A stretch of DNA of 64,000 nt, from contig NC_088775.1 in NCBI RefSeq assembly GCF_954871325.1, forward strand, positions 86,777,561-86,841,560. The letters run 5' to 3'. Source of the stretch: Gordionus sp. m RMFG-2023 (lineage: Eukaryota; Nematomorpha; Gordioida; Chordodea; Parachordodidae). How positions within the stretch are numbered: the first letter of the stretch is position 1; every line of letters begins with the position of its first letter. The notes beneath the pieces were generated by a model. The model saw only the letters and a program-made list of their open reading frames with translations. It was not told where the DNA came from and did no database searches. Of this stretch, positions 37,590 through 49,159 are shown in pieces. The position numbers were made by a program, and so were the translations under genes.

Positions 37590-40500
37590 TATATATTTTT
37601 TTTAAAAGATACTCTATCTTATTTTATCTTTTTTTTTAAAAAGAAAATAATTTTTTTTTTTACCAAAAAATATAAAAATGTAAATATTTTATGTTATATC
37701 TTTCTCTCTCTATATTTTATTATACACATATATAGGGCTTTCATGGCCTTCGATAAAATAGGGTATGTTGAATCAACTGTTTCAATTTTCGATCAAAACA
37801 AGGTATATAAAAACAGAAAATAGAAGTTTTTTTCAAGTATATATAAAATATAACCATATAACTAACACATAATATCTAAAAAATAAAATAGTGTTGTGCC
37901 AATTTTTTCTTCTTCTTTTGTTTCTTTCACCTGATCCAACATTTTTTATTTCTACCCATGATCCATATTATAACAAACCAATATTTAAAGAAGAAAAAAA
38001 AACTTTTAAAATATTGTATATATATATATTATTATTATATTAAATAAAGGGAAAGTGTGTGAATCCAATGTGACCATTAGGACGTGCTTAAAAAGTCAAT
38101 TTTTAATTTAGACATACTCAATAGAAAAAATAAACGTTTGTACTCAAAAAATAGGTGATATATTTTTTGTTTATACCCAAATTCAGATTCAGATATTACT
38201 AAAACTTATGATCGAGTTGGAGTCGAATCTTGGACATAAATGTCCTGATTCGGACATAAATATCTGAAACCCCTGAACAAAAAACACTGGACAAAAATAT
38301 CCTAGAACAAAAAAACGGTGAGACAAAAATACCTTCGGTCAATAGACACTGAAAAAAAAACGCATGTAAAAAAAAATAACCTCGGACAAAAAGATACCGG
38401 ACAAAAATATCCCAATTTAATTTTTTTTAATGATTATATAGGGGGTTTTTTTTATATTGAATTATTATTCTTCACTTGTTTAAATATTTTAAGTGATAAT
38501 TTTATAATAATCTTATATAAATCTTAGCATATTAAACAAATTTTGTCCATTTTTTTATATAATGATTCTGCCCCTTATGGTGATCAATTTAACCTTAACA
38601 CTAACTTCGGGAAATAGTGTTTTCCTGTTTGATTACCCGTTAAATAGTGAATATTAACCCTACCCCCGTATCTTTCTTTCTACTATAACCCTAATCTTAC
38701 GGCTAACGCTGCCCGCGAAAATCGGTAAAACCTTTAAATACTTACTGTCTGTATTCAATGTCGGTTAAATATTTTAGTACGAATTTTCCAGTCATCATTA
38801 AATATCTATACCTAATTTTTTTTTCCAATTTTGCATAAGGTGCTCATATATCTCTCTTCTCTATCGTCGTTTATTTCTACGTTTGATATCTATTTAAAAT
38901 TAGATCAAATCATTTAATAAATTGTTTGTTTTTTGCGAATTTACCTATGATCGCTATTATAATATGGAAAAAAATACGGTCATTGATTTTCATATTAATA
39001 ATAATAATCAAAATATAATCTTGAAATTCAAAAAAAAAAAAATAAACCAAAATTTCAAGGCCCGGGGCTGACCTACAATTTTATAAAAAAAATCAGAGAT
39101 GTGCTATGCCTTACTTGATATTTTATGTTATAGTTCGGCCCGACCATATCCAATAATTTTTCATGCACATTTTTATAAATTTTTGAGTAAAAATCTTTTA
39201 GTTAAGAATGGAATGGAAAGAAACTAATATATTTTTTGCCTTTTCTTATTGAAAAATTATTAAAATTTAGATATTTATCCGAGGATATTTTATGCCGAGT
39301 GTCTTTTTAATCAGTGATACTTCTGAAATTTGTGAACTACCATCGCGTCACTCATTTTAGGCTTATTTAAATTGAATATATGGCTTTAAAAATGAAATTA
39401 TTAAAAATCGATAAATTTATTATTTGTTAACCATATCGAATAAGAATATTATATTTTATAATTCGCACGAATACGAATAGTAAACCAATCAAATACGTGT
39501 ATTTGTTTTGATGACCTAACTATATAGAGTGCGCGTAATGGCTTTAGACGAATTTTAACAAAATCAGAGCCTTTCTAACGAAGCGGATTATAATGCAATA
39601 GCTTCATTTAAATTTTTTGGAGGGTAGTAGGATGAGAGGGTTAACAAAAACTTTTAGTAACCAGATAGAGGATTAAGCATCATTGAATGATGGAGGGGTA
39701 AGGGGGGAGCGGTTTCTAGAAGGTAAAAATAATAATGGAACATATTAACCCAGCAAAGTTGCCAGATAAAATTTCTTCAAGAGCATCGTAGAAATTTTTA
39801 TTATATATATTTTATATGGAAGTCTTAGCCCAACTCTTCCCCTTTTCGGGCCTACAGCTCACTTTTGCTCGGGGTTAGGATAGGTTCCAATGGTGACATA
39901 TTCTATTTTGGTTCATGTAATAATAACTTATTATAATAATTTGAAATTATACGAACTCGGTTAAGATATTAATAAGAAATTAATTTATTCAATCAACTAT
40001 CTTGAATTTTGTACCCAACAGTTCTTTAAATTTTTAAACCAACCAAGAAAGAAAACATTATAGCACAAATTATTCGCTGCATAGGAGTTTCTAGTATTTT
40101 AATATGGGGAGGTAGTGGTGAACAAAATAATATTTATTAAGTAAGTTTCCCCCTATAAATTTATTAGAGGTTTTATAATATAATTTTAAGAAAAATAATT
40201 TGGGTTTTTTTTATATAAAAATACCCTTTTTCCGCAAAAATTATAAATTATAGCGGTTATTTTAAAAGATTAATTGACTTTTGCCTATTTTTATTTCAAA
40301 TTATTGGTTATAGCACTTTTGGGAAAGAGGGAGGTAGGGGGCTGTGTAAGAGGAATTTTTTTATTAGCTTAATGATATTTAACAGAACAGACAAATTTAC
40401 GAAATGACAATTTTCTGTATTCCCCTCCCATCTCATTCACTTTCGTTATTCGCCGGAATGTCAGTATTTTTTAAATATTCAAAAAAATATTGCAAAAATC

Positions 40501-41047
40501 TTAAATGACTTTTGATAAGTAACGAAAAAATAATTTAAAAATGTGGCGCCCTCTGCATGCTATAAAACAAATAAAGTTTTAATAAATTCTGCAAAAAATG
40601 TATAAAAAAATACTTGCTAAATTTAATTTAAAATTTATGTTATTGGGATTTAATTTTTTAAAATTAATTATTTTCGGTCATTCGTGACTGATAATTTTTC
40701 TTAATTCTGCCTCTAACATAAAGGAATGCAATCTATTACTCACTTTTCTCCACTCAGTCTCTTCCAAGCATTAAAATGCGCACTGATGAGGCATTCGAAT
40801 TAGGTTCTAGAGGCTCCATATTAATTTTAATTTTTTTTAAAAAGCGATATATAACTTTCATAATCGAAATATTAAATATAAAAGTATTTTTAGTTAACAA
40901 TATGAAATCAGAGACGTATAAATACAATAAATAATACATATATTTAAATAATTTTCATAATCATCATCGTCAGCTGTTTTTATAGGATAAGTGGTTAAAG
41001 TAGTATGTATATAGTTCTTTTAATGGTACTCTGTGAGTTGGTGACAA
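37590..41047. other. Gene-free stretch between the chitinases, part 1
   Basis: No exon-like open frames with motifs were seen. It holds a short-motif array at 38220-38410 and a GC-rich hAT-like remnant near 39056-39140 (GGCCCGGGGC...GGCCCGACC). G-rich patches lie near 39600-39720. The start of gene A at 37589 leaves its promoter somewhere in 37590-38100, where no clear element beyond A/T runs can be named. Confidence 0.45.
38220..38412 (+). repeat. Irregular array of GGACAAAAATATCC-like motifs
   Basis: Variants of (C/G)GACAwAAATATCC recur at uneven spacing: CGGACATAAATATCTG, TGGACAAAAATATCC, GAGACAAAAATACC, CGGACAAAAAGATACC and CGGACAAAAATATCCC. The units are too uneven for a simple satellite. 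Confidence 0.7.
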
Positions 41048-41373
41048 GACATATATAATACCTAGATTGACGATTCATTCATTAAAATGCATTTTTAAGC
41101 GTCGTTAAAAGCAAATAAGCTGGACCCGCCATTTTGGTAACACATATAGTATTTATTCTCATGTTAAAAACTACTGATATTGATAACTTGTTTCCTTATT
41201 ATCTCGATGATCCGGTAATTCTTTAATAAAGTTTGCATCAGATATAGCAATAAATTGGGCTCTCGTTTAAAATTTTAATAATGATTAGTGTAACCAAGAT
41301 GGCGTCTCCAGCTGATTTGCATTGATGTACACTTTTAATAGAATGAATCGTCAGTCTAGGTATTATATATGTC
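41048..41373. mobile_element. MITE with inverted ends of about 95 bp
   Basis: A 326-bp element. The left arm reads GACATATATAATACCTAGA, then GACGATTCATTC, GCAAATAAGCTGGAC and CGCCATTTTGGTAACAC. The right arm is the same in reverse complement with scattered changes (CGCCATCTTGGTTACAC). No clear target duplication was found, so the superfamily is unassigned. It is non-coding. Confidence 0.75.
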
Positions 41374-41699
41374 ATTGGTTGATTTATATGTAGTTGCAAA
41401 AATTTTAACTTCATATTAAACATTATTTTTAAAATGATATTAAAAAACATCTTTAACAGAAATGCATTGTCGAGTGGAAAACCGTCCTAATGAGTTGCCC
41501 ATCTGACTTACAATTTGACGAAGCTCCTCAATATCGTGACTGGGTATACCGTTAGCCGTACCCCGTGTTAGAAAGTCACATATTTAACACCTTTTTTTAA
41601 TTGGAACAATTAGATTTTTATTCAATATACTTCCTTGATTTTGAAAATAATAGACAGTCCTAATATTAAAGGAGTCCTTAAACATATTTTCGCTAATGA

Positions 41700-42200
41700 T
41701 ACCCTTGCTAATTTTTCCGAAGAGACCTATAGCAATGCTCAAACACCCGATTTATTAATTCCACAACTCGCATTGTACCTCATTTCACATAGGAAAAAGT
41801 AAGAAAAACAATCCTATTTTTTAATCGCGTTCTACTCACGTACTTGATGGTATCCAATCAATCTTCCTTCAGGACATCACCACTCCATTGATATGTACAT
41901 ATACTCAATTCTCACAAAATTGCCAACATATTTAATAAAATCTTAAACAGAGACTTCTCCAGTTTCGTTACCTCCTTACTCCTTGGTGCCAAACTCCTAG
42001 CCCTTTAAAACCCCCAATGAGGACAACCGACTCGTCACCATTGGTTCAAATAATCGCAGATTGGTAGCAAAAGCAATTTCTTCAAGAATCTAACACAAAG
42101 CCTGTCACATACTCAGCCCTGATCAATTATGTGTAGGCGTACCCAGTGGGTATGAAACGGCAGTACATTTTACAAGAATTTTCCTTGAAAATAATCTAAA
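41700..42200 (+). pseudogene. LINE reverse transcriptase fragment
   Basis: Broken plus-strand reading that includes LANFSEETYSNAQTPDL and, further on, SSFVTSLLLGAKLLAL. A block rich in RLVTIGSNNRRLVAKAISSR follows, and LSPDQLCVGVPSGYETAVHF closes it. The last two match the RT fingers and palm ('RPIAVG..LRRLVAK', 'Q.GVGVPSGTE') of a metazoan LINE group. The 13.2-15.5 kb remnant has the C-terminal features of the same group. Many stops show that it is old. Confidence 0.65.
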
Positions 42201-42353
42201 AAATAAAGCTCTCGTTCGAAATCGATTTTTCTAATGTTACGCATAACCTGTAGAGATAAAAGATGTAAAAAAGAGGAGGGATGAGAAACGGGAAACAAAT
42301 TCTGGGATTTTAACATAAGAGAATGTACGACTTATTTTTGGATTTATATTTAG

Positions 42354-42575
42354 TAGTGCTGTTAAACGGCTCGTTTTGAGCCGATTTTTAAAAACGGCTA
42401 ACACAGTATTTTATACAGAAAAATATTACGCAAGCCTGAAAATTTTGTTCATAGAAGGAGCAAAGGTCTAGACATATAGTATCGAAATTTCGAGATTGAG
42501 TCAATATTTTTCTGGCGAAAATATTGAGTTAGCCGTTTTTAAAAATCGGCTAAAACGAGCCTTTTAACAACATTA
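42354..42575. mobile_element. hAT-type MITE, best preserved copy
   Basis: A 222-bp copy with the perfect 8-bp duplication atatttag (42346-42353 and 42576-42583). The terminal inverted repeats run for about 60 bp, from TAGTGCTGTTAAACGGCTCG through AAAAACGGCTAAC, with the other arm ending TTAACAACATTA. Confidence 0.9.
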
Positions 42576-42583
42576 ATATTTAG

Positions 42584-44244
42584 TAGCGATAGTCTTAAAT
42601 ATTGTGCCGATTTGCAACTCATGCTTGAACGGTAGATCTTTGAGAAGATTGACTTAGATCTCTTAGAAAATATAATCGTCGATGTATTAAATAATTTTTA
42701 AATAATAAGAAAGCCTGATAAGCTATTAATTCATTTAAAATTTAATCTCTTAGTAGAATTAGTTTGGTCTAAAAAGACCCTTATTGTAGTGCCACCACCA
42801 ATAGAAGAACTAAGATTAGTAAATTCCTTAATGAAAAAATATTTGAAAGAGACATTTTTGATAATAGAATTGTTAAGAAAAGAATTATGGATTTGACTTG
42901 TTAAGCGATAAATCTGTAATGTGTTTAAAATTATTAATAATGTCTGGAATGTTAATTATTGCAAGACCAACAATGTTGCTATCGTGTATTTAATAAAAGG
43001 TTTAAAATTTGAATAAAATCTATTAGTGTAAATATAAGCTTCTCCTTGTTGCATACTTTCACAAGAAATTAAAATTTTTATTATAGAATTTTAATAAATG
43101 GGCTCGGAATACAAAATAAAATTTCCTATTATGAATAGTTACTGCAAAATATTGTTATAAAATGATTTTTCTTTTGATAGAGAATTCTTAAGATTAATTT
43201 TTAAAGAATAAAGTTGAATTTGCATAAGCTAGAAACATTCGTGTGGTATACGCTGCAGTGTGCCCTCCTTTAGTTCCAAATCACATTTAATTAGATTGAA
43301 GTGATGACATTAGGGATGTATTGGGGGGGGGGGGGTTAAAAAGTCCACCCCCCCCTCCCACTAATCTACTTGTTATTTTTAGCCCCTTTCCCAAATTTTA
43401 AGAAGGGGTTGAGACTTCTTACCAAAAATCTTTTAATATTTTTTTCAAAAGTGTTATCCTTTTTACTTTATAATTGGTATAAAAGTCAAAAGGCTTATAT
43501 AGTCCCAAATAGAATTTTTTTAGAGTAAACTCGACAGATTTAATAATTATTTTACAGTTAATGTTACTTTAGTTAATTGCATTAAAGGTGGGTTCAGAGA
43601 AGATCCAATCGCTATTAAGTGTAAGTTAAAATATTGTATTTTAGAAGATTATAGCTATGAGTTGGAGTTTGTATTATATCTATATTACATCATTCAAGAC
43701 CAAAGACACAAGATCTAGTCCCTAAAAACAATGCACTCATAACATATTTAGATTTTTAATCGCCTATTAGGATCTTAAGTTGATAACAGTTATGAATTCA
43801 TCGCTATTTATCCTATTTTTTCTATTATTTCATGCAAAAGCCAAATAACATTTATTTAGTTAAATAATTTACTAAGGATTCGTATTCATAACACTATTAA
43901 TGTTATTATTTTTATCGCGAAAAAAGCCAATAGTGAATAATTGGACACGTTATTAATTACTTTTAAATTTTATTTGTACCAGTTATATCGTCGTGCAATA
44001 AGATAAATAAATAATGGAATAATTTCCTATTAGTGAAATAATAGAATTAAATAATAGAATCAATTGCATAAACCGCATAATAAAATATAAAGTGGTAAAA
44101 TTAATATAAATAATTGCTATATCCCAAAATCATATTATGAAAAGGTATAATAAATAAAATGTTAATGTCATAATTATACAATCGCGAATTTATTACACAA
44201 AACTAATGGTTAAATCACCCACCCACCAACTTCAATAAGGCTTA
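42584..44244. other. Gene-free stretch between the chitinases, part 2
   Basis: No gene is recognised. A run of 12 or more G followed within about ten bases by a C-rich run (43322-43365) could form a G/C hairpin. Otherwise it is AT-rich with no other structure. Confidence 0.45.
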
Positions 44245-44333
44245 TCCAAGTTTTTATTCTAAAACTTAAAATCTCAACTTGAAGATTGAGACTCATAGTT
44301 TAGGATTAAAACTTGGCTGATTTAACAACACTG
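44245..44333. repeat. Truncated hAT-like palindromic MITE
   Basis: An imperfect palindrome: CCAAGTTTTTATTCTAAAAC is mirrored by AGTTTAGGATTAAAACTTGG. It leads to a right end GATTTAACAACACTG like other hAT ends in the window. The matching left end is missing. Confidence 0.55.
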
Positions 44334-44658
44334 ACTCAGACATGAGCTTGATAGTGGTCCATCTCTACAGACCTGACTTCTACACATACTATGATTCTTT
44401 ACACTTATTATTATAATTTACATCTATGGTTAAAATTTAAAATTATAAGGTACAATACAATTTTTTAATTAAAAAAAAACATTTTAAGATTTGTAAATCT
44501 AATCAAATAATAAAAGTTGAAATTGAATTTTTATACCCAATCCCATAATACAATATAATATATATACTAGTACCTAAAAAATAATAATAATAAATATAAA
44601 CTAAATTTTGCAATAGCATTTTTAAAACTATGTAAAGAATAAATTCTATGCGTGAGGT

Positions 44659-47600
44659 CTAACACGGCACACAATTAACATTATTTTCCCAATCACAATA
44701 TTGACCAGCTTCATTTAGTTGTAAATTTGATGGGCAACTGAATATGGGATGGCCTACCAATCTGCAATCCACGTACTTACTGTCATAAAATATTTTTTTG
44801 TATGAAGGGTTAAAAAATAAAATTTTCCTATTAAAAACTATTTTTTAAAGAAACATAAAATTTTTGTTGTTCTTTGATACTTGCAATCTGGTGGATATTT
44901 GGCAAGCCCTGATTTGCCCAAACAAATCATATTAGTATCCACGTTGCAACCATTAGAACTTCCGGTTGTCACAGGAAGATTTGTGTGTTGTGTAGCACCT
45001 GAGGTTGTAATTGGAGAATTTGATAAAGGTAGAAGTATGCTATCTTCCCCGCAAAAAGATTCCGATTTGTCTAGGACAAACTGACTCGAAGATTTGTTAT
45101 CTTCACCGCAATAAGATTCTAGTTTATCTTGGACGAACTGACTTCGAGATTGGGTTTTTTCTTGGGATAATTCCCAAATCATCACACCTTGATAATTCTT
45201 TTGGCATGCCCATTGAATCTTATTTTAGATGAGAACATGAAGGATAGGATATATAGACATTTCTACAAGATTTAGTGATCATTAAATTTATCAATAATTT
45301 TGTTATGATATAGACATATCCATATAGCATTTTCGATATTCATTCAAATTAATTAAAACCTTAGCCTCCAAGCTCCTTTCGTTGTCGAAGCTCAGCCACT
45401 CTGTTCCTTTAACAGCGTAAGGAACTTTCGCTGTATCATCCCAATATTGGGTCCAAGCTGAAATATTTATCTTTTATAAAATGAAAGAAAAAGATAATAA
45501 ATCGATTTTTCCCGAGAGATAAACATTTATCTCTTTACATCATTCAAAGCCAAAAATCCATCACCAGATCCTGCACCGACAGATGGTGCGCCAACGCCAT
45601 GATTACTCGAACTTCGTAATTGCCATGTACGACCGTAAAATGGCAAACCAATTACAATTTTTTCGCTTTTGAGACCCTTTTTTATCCATTCGTCCACGCA
45701 ACCTTTCTTAATAAATTGTTACATTTTTTCTTTGTGGTGTTAAAAAGTTACAAACAATTTAATAAATTTTTTATTTTGATATCGAAATAAATTACCGTTG
45801 TGTAGGGTCCTGTACCAAATAAAGGCGCGTTATGACCGGTGCTGCTTTCCCATCCAGCTCCATGAAAGTCATACGTCATCAACAATACATAATCTAGATA
45901 ACTTTTATACATCACTACTAGTTACTTATTTATAATATGCATATAATGAGTGAAAAGGTTAAGAATTATGGCCAGGGAATTATTTTAGACCTTAAATATT
46001 TAAAATGGATGTTTTTTTTTAGATTGTATGGTTTAAAATTATGATTTTTTTTTAATCTTCTATCAACTACATCTAGACAGAGATATAAAGTAAAAAATTA
46101 TTTAAATTTATTTGTTTGTTTTACTTATTCATCGCGACTTCATCGAACCCAACAAAGTTTTGAACACCAGCAGGAACGGCTGACATAATTATTAGATTTG
46201 CTCCTAATGTTTGTCGCAAAATCTAATTTTTTTTAGTACATATTCCAATAATTTGTTTTAGAATAAATGAGCTCTTTAATTTATCCAAATGTAATGGCCC
46301 TTATTCTTACTATCCTTACCCTAATTTAAAATTTCTGATTTATATTTACTAAATCTTTTCAATAAGATTCCTTATTTATAAACAATTATAAAGTTTAAGC
46401 CATTTAAAATCTTTTCTAACACCCAAAAAATATATCTAGGAAAGTTAAGACCGTGGAGCCTGGTTTCATTTATTACTTAAAAGATAAATGAAAAAAAACA
46501 AAAAAACGAGAAAAAAAAGTACTAAAAATAACAATGCCACTAAACACTTAAAACAAACCAAAGTAACCTTAACTAAACATCTATAATAATCATAAATACA
46601 AACCAAAAAACAACCTATTTCTTATTATCGGTTAAGAGGCTTACCTTTAGTAATTTTCCGTGTTTAGATCTTTCGCTCCCATAGGGATATTCCCAATCAA
46701 TATCTATCCCATGCAATCCATACTGTTGAATTACAGACTTGCAGCTAGTCGCAAAAGTTTGAATTAAAGAGTCCGTGCTTAGTTGGCTAAATAAAAAATA
46801 CAAATAAAAAATTATTTAAAAAATAGTTGCTCATATTTATTTTGCAATGCAACTTACTCGAACATCCATCTCCAAGTTGCACCTCCAACACTGGGCAGAA
46901 TTTTTAAATTAGGATATTTGATTGCTAAATTCTTCAGTTTTTGGAAATCAGCTATTATTCATTTTTTTTATTATTAAATAGTAACAGGTTTAACTTATAT
47001 GACACCAAAAAGAATAAATAGGAAGTATATATAAATCCTATAAAAAAAGATATCAGCTGTTTTTCAAACAGAGGGAGGGTGCCGTGATATTCCCCGCCTT
47101 CGCTGCACTTATGGGTCTATTATAAATTTTAGGAAAACGAAAATCTACCCAGATTTTTGTATAATTTTACCTTCAAAAAATTATATAAAATTTTTAATTT
47201 TTTATTAAAAATTCACCTGGGGATTCAACTTTGATTTTTCCATCTGCTCCTATTGCCACAAAAGCATAAAGTAAATGGGTCATCAAATTGCCATTCACCT
47301 TCGATATGTCCAGATTATTCTGACTCCAAGATGGAATGTAGCTGACAATAACTTTGGCCGAAGCTTAATTGTATTTTTTTTTAATCGTATAATTATTTAT
47401 CTATATCAAATCAATTATATTTGAAAAAATGTTATATCCCTGCTCGTAAAGCTATCCTCAAAGATCTGCCTAAAAATTTTGAGGCTGTTTCATCCAGTTA
47501 ATTATATATCGAATTGTACAACTTTAAAAGTGTTTTTAAGGGTCAATATATGTTATATCCTTTTTTTTCTTCTATTTTTACGATTTATATATAAACAACA

Positions 47601-48182
47601 TAAATAACAATAATATTATAGAATTCTATATTTATGGGTATACATATATAATTTTTTTTTTTTCTAATCTTTATACATTAGTTAAATTTAGAACTTATCT
47701 GATTTTGGTCAAAAATAATCGAAATATCAAATAAAATATAGTCTGAATTAGTATTGTTAAACGGCTCGTTTTGAGCCGATTTTTAAAAACGGCTAACTCA
47801 GTATTTTAGCCAAATATTGCCCACGCCTCGGATGTCCAAGCCTTTGTTCCTTCTACAAACAAAATCTTCAGGCTTGCATAATAGTATTCTGGATGAAATA
47901 TTGAGTACCGTTTAACAACACTAGTCTAAAAAATTGGTCAATATTTGCTATCTCTCAAACGAGTTTAGCTTTATGCAAAATGGGAATAATTTTTAACATT
48001 TTTTGGCAAATATTATTTTAGTATTGGAATGAAGAATATAAAACATCTGGATACGACACCTTTAAATTAAAGATAATTTTACTTAACTAAAATTTAATTT
48101 GTAGTATTTATTTATTATTCATAATACCATATCCCAGGATACCGTATAGAGCAGCCAATGTAAAATAAAATTTTATAATCAT
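44659..48182 (-). CDS. Secreted GH18 chitinase with CBM14 domain (gene B)
   Basis: Paralogue of gene A and the same role. Ten exons: 48182-48128, 47363-47217, 46951-46858, 46786-46645, 46222-46125, 45901-45796, 45706-45539, 45470-45360, 45218-44881 and 44779-44659. All introns are GT-AG, and together the exons make 1380 bases (459 residues). The signal peptide MIIKFYFTLAALYGILGYG is followed by the barrel: KILPSVGGATW, HGIDIDWEYP (catalytic Glu at residue 131), MTYDFHG near 187-193, GLPFYGRTW and QGVMIWELS. The linker contains a duplicated block (SQFVQDKLESYCGED then SQFVLDKSESFCGED). The CBM14 cysteines sit at 398, 406, 419, 425, 435, 448 and 456. As in gene A, the first Asp of the catalytic motif is His. 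Intron 1 (764 bp) contains a hAT MITE. Confidence 0.94.
47749..47923. mobile_element. hAT-type MITE in intron 1 of chitinase B
   Basis: A 175-bp copy of the TAGTGTTGTTAAACGG family. Its flanks gtctgaat and gtctaaaa match at 6 of 8 positions. Gene A intron 1 lacks it, so it arrived after the gene duplication. It does not disturb the splice sites. Confidence 0.85.
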
Positions 48183-48779
48183 TTATATTTTAGATAATTA
48201 TAATAGATAAAAAGTAAATATTCTATGGTACGATTAATTTACATACACTATATATATATTAGGGTTAATATATGGCCCTTCTACTAAATAAGGCATGTTG
48301 AACCAACTGTGCCTACAAATTATTTATATCAATTTTTATTTTTATGGAGAGCTCTATTTTTGTAACCTGTTCAAGGCAACATATATATCAAATGTGATCC
48401 AAAAATATCAAAAAATTTGCGCCAATTTTGTTTTTTTTTTATTTAAGATCCAAATGCCAAATAATATATATATATTTTTTAAAAATTTTCAATTCTATTT
48501 TTAACATCGCAAGAAAAATAGGTATTGATATAATTTTTTTATCAAAGTATTGGAAAATGAAAATTAAAAGATATCTGAAAAATTAATTATATAAAAAAAA
48601 TTAGAATCAAATTAATGTTAACTATGCCAATTTAAACTTTGTATTTTAGGTTAATCACTGCCGGTTTTAGCCTCTGAGCATGGGGCAAAAAAAACCTAAT
48701 TTATAGACGTTTGAGCACTCTTAGATGGGTAAATAAGACTTTTTTAGATCCTCTCCCTCTAAAGGTTCCATGTCAATTC

Positions 48780-48990
48780 AGCGAAAATTTTATTACGAAT
48801 CCACATTAGCGAATAGTTTTCTGAGAAGACAATATCGCGATTTTTTATAGCGAAACATATAAAGCGAATACTTACAGCGATACTTTTATGGCGAAAATTT
48901 TATAGCGAAGTCATTATCGCGAAACCCAAATCGCGAAAACTATTTGGCGAAATATATCGCGAAGATATTATAACGAATTTAATATCACGA
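48780..48990 (+). repeat. Dense irregular GCGAA motif array
   Basis: More than a dozen copies of (A/C)GCGAA(A/T) or TCGCGA occur within about 200 bases. Examples are CAGCGAAAATTTTATTACGAA, TATAGCGAAACATATAAAGCG and ATTATCGCGAAACCC. Spacing is 10 to 20 bases but not fixed. In such AT-rich DNA the CpG-bearing motif is conspicuous. It is not coding. Confidence 0.8.
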
Positions 48991-49159
48991 GGTCAATATT
49001 TCAATAATTGTTTAGTGTTGTTAATTAGTCTAGTTCTTTCGCCTACGATAGTCGTAGTCGAGTCGACTAAAGTTGATTCATATTCGAGCAGTTTAGTCGG
49101 CTTAGTTTATACATTGTCGACTAAATAGAATTTTAGAGCTGAACTAGCATTATTATATA

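Noticed and set aside
45011-45232. Plus-strand open frames over the chitinase B linker exon
   Set aside because: They are antisense shadows of exon 9, whose minus-strand reading has the conserved motifs.
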